A model generated the notes under the pieces. It did no database searches. It saw only the letters and a list, made by a program, of their open reading frames with translations, and was not told where the DNA came from. Made by a program: the position numbers and the translations under genes. A DNA stretch of 64,000 nucleotides. Source: Dokdonella koreensis DS-123. Lineage in GTDB: Bacteria > Pseudomonadota > Gammaproteobacteria > Xanthomonadales > Rhodanobacteraceae. The DNA is taken from positions 4,134,686 through 4,198,685 of the forward strand of contig NZ_CP015249.1 in the NCBI RefSeq assembly GCF_001632775.1, given 5' to 3'. Of this stretch, positions 8,405 through 16,729 are shown in pieces (position 1 is the stretch's first letter; each line of letters starts with the position of its first letter).

Positions 8405-8935
8405 ATGGTAGTGAATCGTCCCATCCTCGTTATCGTCGCCCTCGGCGCCATGCTGATGGCGGGACCGCTCCTTGGACAGAGTGCCCCGGAACCGGTCCCG
8501 TCCGCAGAGGTCCCCGGCGTCGCGTTACCCGCTGACCTGGACCGCGTGCTTCGCGACTACGAGCGCGCATGGCGCGCGGGCAACGCGGCAGCCCTCGCCG
8601 CGCTGTTTGCCGAGGATGGGTTCGTGCTGCAGAGCAACCGTCCGCCGATCCGCGGACGCTCCGCCATCCGGACCGCCTATGAAGGCAACAGCGGCGGTTC
8701 TCTGCGGCTGCGCGCGCTCGCGTTCTCCGCCGGAGAAACGACCGGCTACATCATCGGCGCATACGGCTACGGCGACGGGCCCGGCGACACGGGAAAGTTC
8801 ACCCTCACCCTGCGCCGCGCGCCCGGCGAGCCGTGGCTGATCTTCTCGGACATGGATAACGCGAACGCGCCACCGCGGCAGCGCAGCGCACCGGGCACAC
8901 CTTCGCCGGCCGAACTCCCGGCGGCAGGAAACTGA
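8405..8935 (+). CDS. Secreted SnoaL/NTF2-like (DUF4440) protein
   Basis: 176 residues with a signal peptide (residues 1-25, ending LLGQ-SAP). The core (about 45-150) is an NTF2-like cone: LDRVLRDYERAWRAGNAAALAALFAEDGFVL with the usual G-S-A-I-R block (RGRSAIRTAY) and a closing strand WLIFSDMDN. Family members are isomerases, polyketide cyclases or binding proteins; the active-site residues vary too much to assign a reaction. The ATG is preceded by GAGAGGAA. A decayed relative lies at 3850-4020. Confidence 0.8.
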   Translation: MVVNRPILVIVALGAMLMAGPLLGQSAPEPVPSAEVPGVALPADLDRVLRDYERAWRAGNAAALAALFAEDGFVLQSNRPPIRGRSAIRTAYEGNSGGSLRLRALAFSAGETTGYIIGAYGYGDGPGDTGKFTLTLRRAPGEPWLIFSDMDNANAPPRQRSAPGTPSPAELPAAGN

Positions 8936-9001
8936 TTCCGATCCAGAGTTGCCCTGACCCAGATTTTCTCGACCTAGCTCAGCCACTTGACCACCTTGCC
9001 G

Positions 9002-9553
9002 ATGAACAAGCAATACAACTGGCAATACCTCGCCTTTTGTTCGTTGGTTGGTTTTGTGATGGCAGCCATTTGTCTCGTGAACCTAGACCCCAAGGCTGGC
9101 ATCGCAGCGGAAGACACATTGCTAGAAGCGACTGGCAAGGTGGCTTGGATAGAGGAATACAAATATGGAACCCGCTTCAGGTTAGCGGGGATCAGCGAGC
9201 GCTTTGACTACTTATCCAAAGCCAAGGGGATGGGTGCGGTCCGGAATGCACTGAACCAAGCGGGCGATAGGGTTGTTTCCATCCGCTATGAGCGCAAAAC
9301 CCACGGGCCAGTATATTCAGATGACCGGTACCATAACGTATGGGAACTGACCGTTGGAGATCGTGCGATCCGCACGTACGCTGCGTCCGCAGCCGCCTGG
9401 GAGTCTGACAATCGGCTGGTTCCATGGCTGGGGTCTGCAACGGGCTTCTGCGGCTTAGGTCTGGGCTATGCCGCTTGGCGTATGCGCCGGACAGCCCAAC
9501 AGCGCACCTTAGTCGATGATCCCCGCCTTGCGAGCTCCCACCGAGCAAAGTGA
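9002..9553 (+). CDS. Two-TM membrane protein of unknown function, low GC
   Basis: 183 residues from the ATG at 9002 (an upstream in-frame TTG at 8987 is possible). A first membrane helix (about 8-27) precedes an extracytoplasmic beta-rich domain of about 100 residues (ATGKVAWIEEYKYGTRFRLAG). A second helix follows near 140-160 (VPWLGSATGFCGLGLGYAAW) with a basic tail. The layout resembles DUF3592-type membrane proteins, but I do not recognise it firmly. Base composition is clearly AT-richer than the genes before it, and it opens the low-GC island running to about 12.2 kb. Confidence 0.6.
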   Translation: MNKQYNWQYLAFCSLVGFVMAAICLVNLDPKAGIAAEDTLLEATGKVAWIEEYKYGTRFRLAGISERFDYLSKAKGMGAVRNALNQAGDRVVSIRYERKTHGPVYSDDRYHNVWELTVGDRAIRTYAASAAAWESDNRLVPWLGSATGFCGLGLGYAAWRMRRTAQQRTLVDDPRLASSHRAK

Positions 9554-9739
9554 CCCCACCCCGTTTCCGCCAAAAGAAATAGTCGGGCCATATAATAAAT
9601 CAATATAAATTAGCAGTGTGACTGCCGCGAATCGAGAACGCATTCTTCAGGTCGTGTAAGCCGAGACCTACAAGCTACTGGCGGCGCGGCCTGTGCCTGC
9701 AAATCACGAGAATAGGTACAAATTGGCTAGAGGGTCGAC

Positions 9740-10336
9740 ATGACAAGAGAAAGGATGGACCTAAGCTCGCTGAACAATAATGTCAGAAAATCCCGCTTGA
9801 TTGTTGTCCTTGCCATTGTATTTACTTTTAGCTTTTATACGATCTGGTTTTGGATCATCCATGGCGGCAATATTTCAAATAGCGCAGATGCTTGGGGGCA
9901 GTTTGGAGACTATGTTGGCGGAATCCTTAACCCATTAGTTGCATATTTCGCTTTTTATTGGCTAACGCACTCTATCTTATTGCAAAAAGAAGAGTTGCAA
10001 GATACGCGAATGGCGTTGCAGGAATCCTCGAAGTCTCATGCAGCACAAGCCGATGCCGCGCAAGTATCTGTTCGCGTAGCGGCCATCACTGCGCTAATAA
10101 ACTTAATTGCGGCTGAGATCCAAATTAAGCGACTTCACATCCAGTTTCTGTCGGAACAGGCCTTAAGTGGAACTCGCCCATCTTATCGCTCGCTCGATGG
10201 CGACATCTTGGATGGCAATGGTCTAAACAAGACTATTGCTGGCCTCAGTAAAGAAGTCTCCGTGCGCATAGAAGAAAGTTTTGTTTACGAATCCGAGCTG
10301 AAGAAACTAATACCCCCTGATAATTTATCTCAATAA
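9740..10336 (+). CDS. PutAbiC-like membrane protein (putative phage abortive infection)
   Basis: 198 residues. Two membrane helices (about 20-42 and 60-80) flank the signature WGQFGDYVGGILNPLVAYF, typical of putative abortive-infection membrane proteins (PF16872-like). A coiled coil follows (LLQKEELQDTRMALQESSKS), then a helical cytoplasmic domain. Proteins with this FGD-xGG-xLNP block are common in defence islands, but the mechanism is unknown. Low GC, and neighbours include a nuclease-like protein, which fits a defence context. The 186 bp upstream are AT-rich and contain TATAATAAAT at 9591, which probably belongs to a promoter. Confidence 0.65.
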   Translation: MTRERMDLSSLNNNVRKSRLIVVLAIVFTFSFYTIWFWIIHGGNISNSADAWGQFGDYVGGILNPLVAYFAFYWLTHSILLQKEELQDTRMALQESSKSHAAQADAAQVSVRVAAITALINLIAAEIQIKRLHIQFLSEQALSGTRPSYRSLDGDILDGNGLNKTIAGLSKEVSVRIEESFVYESELKKLIPPDNLSQ

Positions 10337-10359
10337 AATCATGTTCTTATAATATAACT

Positions 10360-10461
10360 ATGGAAGTAAATGTCTCGCTCGAGTCGAAGGTGACCAGCCT
10401 CGTGGCGATGGCAGCTGCATCTAAGGGCGACATGGCAAAGGGTGAGCAGGCTGCCGCCTGA
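10360..10461 (+). CDS. Possible 33-residue leaderless small protein
   Basis: An ATG at 10360 opens a 33-codon frame (starting MEVNVSLESKVTSLVAMAAA). A perfect TATAAT at 10348-10353 would start transcription at about 10360, that is, at the ATG. There is no Shine-Dalgarno site. It may equally be the front of a truncated gene. The remaining sequence to 10710 is AT-rich, and I see no convincing gene in it. Confidence 0.2.
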   Translation: MEVNVSLESKVTSLVAMAAASKGDMAKGEQAAA

Positions 10462-10710
10462 TACTCCTGACAAGCTCAAGCATCTCACGAGTATCAGCTG
10501 TTCGTTTGGCTACTCGGCGAGCAGCAAGAAGTTGCGGGCCATTGCCCCAGAGGGGAAACTAGCCAGGCCGACAGCGACTGTCCGTATCCGACAACATTGG
10601 GTAGTTCGCTGCCCGGCAACGCACTATTTATCCATGCGGCGGCTTTACCGCTCGCTCAATGATTCTAGAGCCCGCACTGCTTCACGGCGCGGCCCAATAC
10701 TTACTTTGCA

Positions 10711-11283
10711 ATGACCCGCCCTCGCGAACTGAAGCCTTGGGAACGATACGAAGCTCTCGCTAAGGAGCTATTGAACCGCTTTGCCTCTGAGTTCGGGGTG
10801 GAACGATTTGAAGGAAAGCAGCGGATATATGGTTCAAGCGGCACTGAGTGGGAAATTGACGCTAAAGGTGTCACCTCTGGTAGCGCGCGGGTTGTGGTTG
10901 TGGAATGCCGCAGAACGAACAATCGGCAGTCCCAGGCTAACATTGGCGCTCTCGCATTTGTGTTGAGAGATACTGGGGCGGACGCGGGAATTATTGTTTC
11001 GCCTCTTCCACTCCAGGCTGGGGCTAGGAAAGTTGCAGAGTCTACGAATATTTATCATGTGCAGATAGATGCTTACAGCACATCGGAAGATTTCGCCATG
11101 AGATTTCTCAATAGACTTTTTATGTTAGTCACAGACTCTGCAACCATGCGAGCCGAAACATTTTGTGTCGTTCATCGCTTATGCAGCTTATGTGGCAGGA
11201 CCTTCGAGGTTCGAGAGAATGAGAAGCAATGTAGTGTATGCGCGGACGCCCGATCCCCGGATAAATTTCGTAGAGGGATTTGA
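10711..11283 (+). CDS. PD-(D/E)xK nuclease-like protein (Mrr-type) with zinc ribbon
   Basis: 190 residues. The N-terminal 125 residues fit a restriction-endonuclease-like fold: helix YEALAKELLNRF, strand-turn YGSSGTEWEID with candidate catalytic D50, then VVVVECRR with E65 and R67 in place of the usual E-x-K. A later GADAGIIVSPLPLQAGA segment is typical of Mrr-like domains. The C-terminus carries two CxxC pairs (C158/C161 and C174/C177), a zinc ribbon. It probably cuts or binds DNA; the Lys-to-Arg change could mean weakened catalysis. It sits two genes after a PutAbiC-like protein in a low-GC island. Confidence 0.7.
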   Translation: MTRPRELKPWERYEALAKELLNRFASEFGVERFEGKQRIYGSSGTEWEIDAKGVTSGSARVVVVECRRTNNRQSQANIGALAFVLRDTGADAGIIVSPLPLQAGARKVAESTNIYHVQIDAYSTSEDFAMRFLNRLFMLVTDSATMRAETFCVVHRLCSLCGRTFEVRENEKQCSVCADARSPDKFRRGI

Positions 11284-11315
11284 GAGGCGGAAGACAGCAT
11301 GTCTTTCCAGTTCCT

Positions 11316-11513
11316 TTATGAGCGCGCTCTCTCACGAACTTGCTCCAGGGATTCCTCTAGCAACTCAAGAACATCCACCATATGAGTGTCGCCCAGCTCG
11401 CTATGTCGATCAGGCGTCGTATAGTGAAGTATTAAGACGGTAACAAGCGATCTTGCTCGCGAAGCGATTTGATCGATTTGCTCGAAACGTTCCACCACGG
11501 AAGAGGACGACAT
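11316..11513 (-). CDS. Small helical protein, function unknown
   Basis: 65 residues, transcribed against its neighbours. A strong AAGGAG site lies 7 bases before the ATG, which is the main reason for calling it. The sequence is almost all helix (VERFEQIDQIASRARSLVTV, then VDVLELLEESLEQVRERA), with no membrane segment and an acidic C-terminal half. It resembles small soluble proteins scattered in pseudomonads and xanthomonads. The 229 bp from 11514 to the XRE start contain no other gene but hold the operator-like repeats described separately. Confidence 0.5.
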   Translation of the reverse strand: MSSSSVVERFEQIDQIASRARSLVTVLILHYTTPDRHSELGDTHMVDVLELLEESLEQVRERARS

Positions 11514-11679
11514 GAAGAGCTCCTTATCTTTTGAGCGTACCTTGCACTTACCGACATTGATGAGCGGAACTCAATGCACGATTAAAGGCCTTCGCCGCTT
11601 CTCGGCGAACCTTTGATAGGCGCACACATTCCGCAGAACGCTGATTCCACCAAGCACCTCCAAGGCCCTGGTTTGAACA

Positions 11680-11700
11680 CTATAGGTTGTAGCTCTATAG
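11680..11700. promoter_or_regulatory. CTATAG repeats upstream of the XRE gene
   Basis: Two copies of the palindrome CTATAG (11680-11685 and 11695-11700) are spaced 15 bp start to start, about 1.5 helical turns, 43 bp before the XRE-family ATG. Position and symmetry suggest an autoregulatory operator. An adjacent TATAGAT could serve as a -10 box. Confidence 0.35.
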
Positions 11701-11742
11701 ATATCAATAGGGTGTTATCCCTCTTTTCTGGGAGACCACCTC

Positions 11743-12027
11743 ATGGCGGCGAAGAACTCATTGGCGGCTGCACTAAGAATGGTCAGAAAAGCGCGCGGCT
11801 TGAGCCAAGAGTCATTCTCTAACGTGTCCAGCCGCACGTACTTAAGCGCCTTAGAGCGCGACCTGAAGAGTCCAACTCTAGGAAAGTTAGGTGAGTTGTG
11901 TGAGGTTCTAGATATTCACCCTCTTGTGCTCGTCGCGTTGGCCTACGCCGATGCCAATCCACGCAAGGCAGGTCAGTTGCTGACGCAAGTGCGCCAAGAA
12001 CTCGATAGCCTAGCCTTAAGTGGGTAA
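11743..12027 (+). CDS. XRE-family helix-turn-helix regulator
   Basis: 94 residues. The Cro/CI-type HTH covers about 5-65: LAAALRMVRKARGLSQESFS, then YLSALERDLKSPTLGKLGEL and CEVLDIHPLVLVALAY. The C-terminal 25 residues form a short helix. A GGGAG site precedes the ATG. As the last gene of the low-GC island it may control the island genes or only itself. The 210 bp after it, up to 12237, show no gene. Confidence 0.85.
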   Translation: MAAKNSLAAALRMVRKARGLSQESFSNVSSRTYLSALERDLKSPTLGKLGELCEVLDIHPLVLVALAYADANPRKAGQLLTQVRQELDSLALSG

Positions 12028-12237
12028 GTAGGAGATTTCTTACACCGAGATTCGGCCTTTAGCCATAGCCACAATTGCCAGTTGCAGCACATAGTATTTG
12101 CCACCGGAAGCATGCGCCGCGCTTGTGGTGCTGGCCAGGATGGCTTAGCTGCGCCGGTACATTAGTAGGACTTCAGTCGGAGCCGGCTCTTTGGCTGCTC
12201 GACGTCGCTACTAACGGCACTTTCGCTTCTGAAAGCT

Positions 12238-12924
12238 TCAGCTGTCACGCCGGCATTTGCTAACAAGGATCACCGATGCCGGCCGCTGGGTCGCCGGATG
12301 CACCGGCTCGCACAGCGCCTCCAACGCCAGCCCATACCGCACAAACAGCACCACCCAGCTCTCCAACGTCCGGAAGTACCACGGCGGCGCGTCCACGAAA
12401 TCTCCGTCGATGCCGCTCCAGGAACCCTCACGCCAGCCGTCGCGATAGGGTGCCTCGCCGCAGGCGACGAGCGGATGCAGCGTCTGCACGATGAAACGCC
12501 CGCCGGCCACCAGCAAGCCCGGTAGCGCCGCGAATACCTGCTCCACCGACTGCTCGCCCAGCAGCGCGAAGTTGCAGACCACCGTGTCGAACGGCCCGCC
12601 GGGCACGCCGGCGGCGAGCTGCTCGTAGGCGACGACGTGGAACGGCCCGTCGCCCTGCTGGCGCGCGGCCTCGACGAGGGCGGGCACGGCGTCCACGCCG
12701 GTCACGGCGATACCCTCGGCGGCCAGGGCGCGGGCGAGCCAGCCTTCGCCACAGCCGAGGTCCAGCACGTAGCGCGGTGCAGCCTCTTTCACGGCGGCGA
12801 CGATCGCGTGGTCGGTGACCAGGCGGCGGCTCTCGATGCGCTGCTCGCGCACGGCGGCTTCCCAGGGGGCGGCGTTGCGCAGCCAGGCGGCCAGGATCGC
12901 CGCGTCGTGGGGTGAATCGCTCAT
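12238..12924 (-). CDS. Class I SAM-dependent methyltransferase
   Basis: 228 residues from the ATG at 12924, chosen because GGAG lies 8 bases upstream; an upstream frame adds 19 residues without a good site. Motif I is YVLDLGCGEGWLARALA, followed by the acidic end of strand 2 (VTGVDAVPALV) and motif IV-like FDTVVCNFALL. A late HPLVACGEAPYRDGWREGSW block is shared with small-molecule methyltransferases. GC content is back to the chromosomal norm, marking the end of the island. Substrate unknown. Confidence 0.85.
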   Translation of the reverse strand: MSDSPHDAAILAAWLRNAAPWEAAVREQRIESRRLVTDHAIVAAVKEAAPRYVLDLGCGEGWLARALAAEGIAVTGVDAVPALVEAARQQGDGPFHVVAYEQLAAGVPGGPFDTVVCNFALLGEQSVEQVFAALPGLLVAGGRFIVQTLHPLVACGEAPYRDGWREGSWSGIDGDFVDAPPWYFRTLESWVVLFVRYGLALEALCEPVHPATQRPASVILVSKCRRDS

Positions 12925-13035
12925 CGGGCACTCCGGGGCCGGCACGGCCGGCCTGGCGAGACCGCCGAGTCTACTGCGCACGGCCGGTGGCGCGGGCCGG
13001 CTAACCGAATCGCCCCGAGGTGCATCCTAGGGGGC

Positions 13036-13590
13036 ATGGCAGATGACGAAGCGGCCTGGCTGGAGCGGGCCACCCAGGGGGATACGCAGGCATTCCGGCG
13101 GCTGATCGACCCCCAGGTCGACCGGCTGTTCCGCGTCTGCGCGCGCATCACCGGCGATCGCGCGCTGGCGGAGGACGCCCTGCAGGAGGCCTTCATCAGC
13201 GCCTACCGCCACCTGGGCCGCTTCGACGGGCGCGCAGCGTTCTCGACCTGGCTGCACCGGATCGCGGTGAATGCGGCGCTGGAGCAGATGCGCCGGCGCG
13301 GCCGGCACGAGGTGCTGCAGGCCGATAGCGACGAGGACGACGTGCTGGCGGTGATGGAGGCGGCGCCGGGCCCGGAGCGCCATGCCGCCAGCGCGCAGAT
13401 CGGCCGCGGCATCCAGGCGGTGCTGGCCCGGATGAGCAGCACCGAGCGCACCGCCTTCGTGCTGCGCCACCACGAGGGGCAGTCGCTGGAGGACATCTCC
13501 GCGGCGCTGTCGCTCAACGTCAACGCCTGCAAGCAGGCGATCTTTCGGGCCGTGCGCAAGCTGCGTGCGGCGATCGAACCCGCGGGATGA
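13036..13590 (+). CDS. ECF sigma factor (sigma-70 family)
   Basis: 184 residues. Region 2 (FRRLIDPQVDRLFRVCARIT, EDALQEAFISAYRHLGRFDG, FSTWLHRIAVNAALEQMRRR) and region 4 (RMSSTERTAFVLRHHEGQSLEDISAALSLNVNACKQAIFRAVRKL) are both complete, separated by a short linker as in ECF sigma factors. It overlaps the next gene by 4 bp, and that gene encodes a membrane protein fitting an anti-sigma factor. The sigma factor is therefore probably held at the membrane and released by an envelope signal; the signal is unknown. Confidence 0.93.
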   Translation: MADDEAAWLERATQGDTQAFRRLIDPQVDRLFRVCARITGDRALAEDALQEAFISAYRHLGRFDGRAAFSTWLHRIAVNAALEQMRRRGRHEVLQADSDEDDVLAVMEAAPGPERHAASAQIGRGIQAVLARMSSTERTAFVLRHHEGQSLEDISAALSLNVNACKQAIFRAVRKLRAAIEPAG

Positions 13591-14360
13591 ACACCATGAC
13601 TCCGATCAGCGACGACGACCTGGTTCTCTACTTCTACGACGACGGCCTCGATGCGCCGCAACGGGCCGCGATCGCAGCGGCGCTGGTGGCCTCCGCGCCG
13701 TTGCGCGCGCGGCTGGTCGCGCTGGAGGCGACGCTGGCGCTGGCCGATGCGACGCCGGTGCCGGTGGCGGACGTGGATCTTGGCGAGCGGCTCTGGCGCC
13801 GGATCGAGCCGCGCCTGCGTCCGGCGTCGGTCCGGCCCACCTGGCTGCGCCGGCTGCGGGCGGCGCTGGCGCTGCCGGCGCCGCCGCGGCTGGGCTGGGC
13901 CGCGGCCTGCGCGCTCGCGCTGGCCGTCGGCGTCGGCTTCTTCGCCGGCCGCCAGAGCGCACCCACGCCCGATGAAGCCGCGCAAGCGCGTGCCAACGCC
14001 GCGGCCGCGCGCGTGCTGGACGCCTATGTGGCCGCCCACCTGCGCACGACGGAGGGCGTGCTGCTGACGGCCGGCAACAGCGCCGATGCCACCCTGCTGG
14101 CCGGCAATCGCGAACGGGCCGCCGCGCTGGTCGCGTCGAACCGGCTCTATGCCCGCGCCGCCGCGCAAGCCGGCGACCTGGTGCTGGCCGATTTCCTGCA
14201 GCGGCTGGAGCCGGTGCTGCTGTCGCTGGCTAACCGCGCGTCATCGGCGCCCGTCGAAGTCGATGAAGGCCTGCGTGACTACCTGCGCGACACCGACCTG
14301 CTGTTCCAGGTGCGCGCAACCCAGGTCCGGCTCGATCACCAGCGCGTGCAGCGCACCTGA
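13587..14360 (+). CDS. Putative anti-sigma factor, single-pass membrane protein
   Basis: 257 residues. The N-terminal 90 residues are cytoplasmic and acidic (SDDDLVLYFYDDGLDAPQRAAI), like the start of RseA or zf-HC2-less anti-sigma domains. One membrane helix lies near residues 109-126 (WAAACALALAVGVGFFAG). The remaining 130 residues are periplasmic and helical (AYVAAHLRTTEGVLLTAGN). No zinc-binding HxxxCxxC is present. The role is inferred from the 4-bp overlap with the sigma factor gene and the topology. Confidence 0.7.
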   Translation: MNTMTPISDDDLVLYFYDDGLDAPQRAAIAAALVASAPLRARLVALEATLALADATPVPVADVDLGERLWRRIEPRLRPASVRPTWLRRLRAALALPAPPRLGWAAACALALAVGVGFFAGRQSAPTPDEAAQARANAAAARVLDAYVAAHLRTTEGVLLTAGNSADATLLAGNRERAAALVASNRLYARAAAQAGDLVLADFLQRLEPVLLSLANRASSAPVEVDEGLRDYLRDTDLLFQVRATQVRLDHQRVQRT

Positions 14361-14378
14361 AACCCTGAGGACCCCGGC

Positions 14379-15605
14379 ATGACCCGATTCGGAACCCCCC
14401 TGCTCGCCCTGGCGCTGGCCCTTGCTGCCGGTCCGGCGTCGGCCGTCCTGGACGATGGCGCCATGGCGCCGACGGACCAGGCGGCCAACCGCCTCTACTG
14501 GCAGGCGCAGTCGGCATTGCGCGATGCGGACTGGACCACCGCGCTGCAGCGCTTCGAGCAGCTCGAACAGCAGCTGCGCGAGCGCGAGCCGCGCAGCGCC
14601 GATGCCGCCCTGTACTGGCGTGCGCATACGCTGGTCCAACTGCGCCGCACCACCGAGGCCCGCGCGCTGGTCGAGCGCCTGCACCGGGAGTTTCCGGCCA
14701 GCCGCTGGGGCAAGGACGCCGATGCGCTGGTCGCACCCGGCAAGCCCGCCGCGGCGGCGGCGGGTGCAGCGACCGTGAGCGAGCAGGACGACCTAGCGGA
14801 CGCCGCCGTAGAGGCGCTGCTGACCGCACCGCCCGATCGCGCGATCCCGCTGCTGGGCAAGGTCCTCAAGAGCCAGCGGCCGTTGCGCACCAAGCAGCGC
14901 GCGTTGTTCGTGCTGAGCCAACTCGGCGACGCGCGCGCGCTCGACGCGGTGATCGAGGTGACGCGCAGCACGGCCGATCCGGCCCTGCGCGCCGAGGCGA
15001 TCCGCATCCTCGGCATCGGCGGCGACCCGCGCGGTGCCGAGCGCCTGCGCGAGCTCTATGCCGGCAGCACCGACGCGGCCGAGAAGCGCCAGGTCATCGA
15101 TGCCTGGCTGATCGCCGACCGCAAGGACCTGATGCTGGCGGCGGCACGCAGCGAGTCCGATCCGGTGGTGCGCGAGCACGCCGCGCAGATGCTCGGCGCG
15201 ATGGGCGCGACGGCGGAACTGGGCCAGTTGTTCGACGCGACGACCGACCCGGCGGCGCGCAGCGCGATCGTGCGCGCGCTCGGCATCGCCGGTGACGGCA
15301 CACGCGTGGCGGCGATCGCCGGCGATACGAAGCAACCCGAGGCCGTGCGCGCTGCCGCGCTGGAAGCGGTGGGCCTGTCCGGCCACGGTGCCGAGCTGCT
15401 GGCCGGCCTCTACGCCAAGGCCGACACCGCCGCGCTGCGCGACGCCACCCTGCGCGCGATGCTGATCGCCGATGACAGCGCCGGCCTGAAGCGCCTGTAC
15501 GGCGAGGCCAAGACGCCGGACGAGAAGAAGGCGGTGCTGCGCGTGCTCGGCATGGTCGACAGCGATGCCACGCTGGACCTGATCGAGCGCGCGCTGGGCG
15601 ACTGA
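14379..15605 (+). CDS. Secreted HEAT-repeat protein
   Basis: 408 residues with a signal peptide (1-23, ending GPASA). Residues 30-110 look like TPR-type helices (YWQAQSALRDADWTTALQRFEQLEQQL). From about 145 onward, HEAT-like repeats of roughly 31 residues follow, such as TKQRALFVLSQLGDARALDAVIEV and RAEAIRILGIGGDPRGAERLRE. It begins 18 bp after the anti-sigma gene, so it belongs to the same operon. A periplasmic scaffold or sensor role for the sigma/anti-sigma pair is an inference. Confidence 0.8.
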   Translation: MTRFGTPLLALALALAAGPASAVLDDGAMAPTDQAANRLYWQAQSALRDADWTTALQRFEQLEQQLREREPRSADAALYWRAHTLVQLRRTTEARALVERLHREFPASRWGKDADALVAPGKPAAAAAGAATVSEQDDLADAAVEALLTAPPDRAIPLLGKVLKSQRPLRTKQRALFVLSQLGDARALDAVIEVTRSTADPALRAEAIRILGIGGDPRGAERLRELYAGSTDAAEKRQVIDAWLIADRKDLMLAAARSESDPVVREHAAQMLGAMGATAELGQLFDATTDPAARSAIVRALGIAGDGTRVAAIAGDTKQPEAVRAAALEAVGLSGHGAELLAGLYAKADTAALRDATLRAMLIADDSAGLKRLYGEAKTPDEKKAVLRVLGMVDSDATLDLIERALGD

Positions 15606-15742
15606 GCGCAAGTCCGCCCACCCGGGATGGCCGCGTCGAAGCGGCGGTCCCGGCGCACACCGGGCGGCCGCGGACGATGCGGCCTTCCCCACCCCTGCCC
15701 AGCGGCCGCACCGCTGCGGCCATCCACGACGAGGAGAACCCG

Positions 15743-16729
15743 ATGAACACCCTGCAAGCCAGCCTCTGGCTGCTCGCCGCCGCGTGCGCGAGCGGCAGCA
15801 TTGCCGCCGAACCCACGCTGAAATCCCAGGTCGCCGCCGCCGACGGCTGGGTCGGCTACCGCGTGGCGGCGGTCGCCGGCGCCGGTCAGTCGTGCTGCTA
15901 CACGATCGCGCGGGGCGGCGCGCGCACGGCCGGCTGCCGGTTGGACGGCGGCACTGCGCACGGCAGCACGATCGTGACCGCGGCCCCGTCGTCCGCGGAC
16001 GCGGCACTGGCGGTGTACCTGCACGTCAAGGACGGCGTGGTCGACACGGTGCGCGCGTGGTCGGCCAGTTGTCCGATCGAGGATGCCGCCGCGGTGCGCT
16101 GGATCGATCCGGTCGTGCCGGCCGAGAGTGTCGCGCTGCTGGCGCAGGCCACCGACGGCGACGGCAAGGCCGGCGAGCAGGCGCTGGTCGCGATCGCCCA
16201 GCACGCCGATGCGAGCGCGACGGCCGCACTCGAGCGCAACGCCGAGCCGGGGCGCCCGCGCGAACGGCGCGAGCAGGCGCTGTTCTGGCTGGGCCAGATG
16301 CGCGGCGCGGCCGGCCTGGCCGCGATCCTTCGCCACGCGCGCAGCGATCCCGACGCGGACCTGCGCGAGCATGCGGTGTTCGCGGCCTCGCAATCGAGCG
16401 CCGAGGGCGCCTATGCGGCGGTCCGCACGATCGCGCGGGAGGACGCAGCCGACGCGGTGCGCAGCCGCGCCTTGTTCTGGATGGCGCAGATGGATGCACC
16501 GGCGGCGGCCGACGACATCCTCGCCGCCCTTTCGCGCGAAGCGTCCGAATCGGTGCGCGAACAGGCCGTGTTCGCGTTGTCGCAGCTCGACGACGGCCGC
16601 GGCGAGGAGGCGCTGATCGCGGTGCTGCGGGGCGACCAGCCGCGCGAGGTCAAGCAGCGCGCGCTGTTCTGGCTCGGCCAGTCGGGCTCGCCGCGGGCGC
16701 TGGCGTTCTTCGACGACGTGCTGCGCTGA
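15743..16729 (+). CDS. Secreted HEAT-repeat protein, second copy
   Basis: 328 residues; ATG 15743 follows GGAG at 15732-15735. Signal peptide 1-21 (ends SIAA). An N-terminal domain of about 130 residues contains paired cysteines (SCCYTIARGG, ASCPIED). Five or so HEAT repeats then share a near-identical core: EQALFWLGQM, EHAVFAASQS, SRALFWMAQM, EQAVFALSQL and QRALFWLGQS at about 31-residue spacing. Its partner upstream is a more divergent HEAT protein. Both lie in the sigma-factor operon, which ends here at a strong hairpin. Confidence 0.82.
   Translation: MNTLQASLWLLAAACASGSIAAEPTLKSQVAAADGWVGYRVAAVAGAGQSCCYTIARGGARTAGCRLDGGTAHGSTIVTAAPSSADAALAVYLHVKDGVVDTVRAWSASCPIEDAAAVRWIDPVVPAESVALLAQATDGDGKAGEQALVAIAQHADASATAALERNAEPGRPRERREQALFWLGQMRGAAGLAAILRHARSDPDADLREHAVFAASQSSAEGAYAAVRTIAREDAADAVRSRALFWMAQMDAPAAADDILAALSREASESVREQAVFALSQLDDGRGEEALIAVLRGDQPREVKQRALFWLGQSGSPRALAFFDDVLR

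Noticed and set aside
10442-10714. A 90-codon frame in the island gap
   Set aside because: No ribosome site, no domain, and composition unlike its neighbours; not called.
8940-12240. The AT-rich island as a prophage remnant
   Set aside because: No integrase, structural phage gene, tRNA or attachment-like direct repeats were found at its borders.
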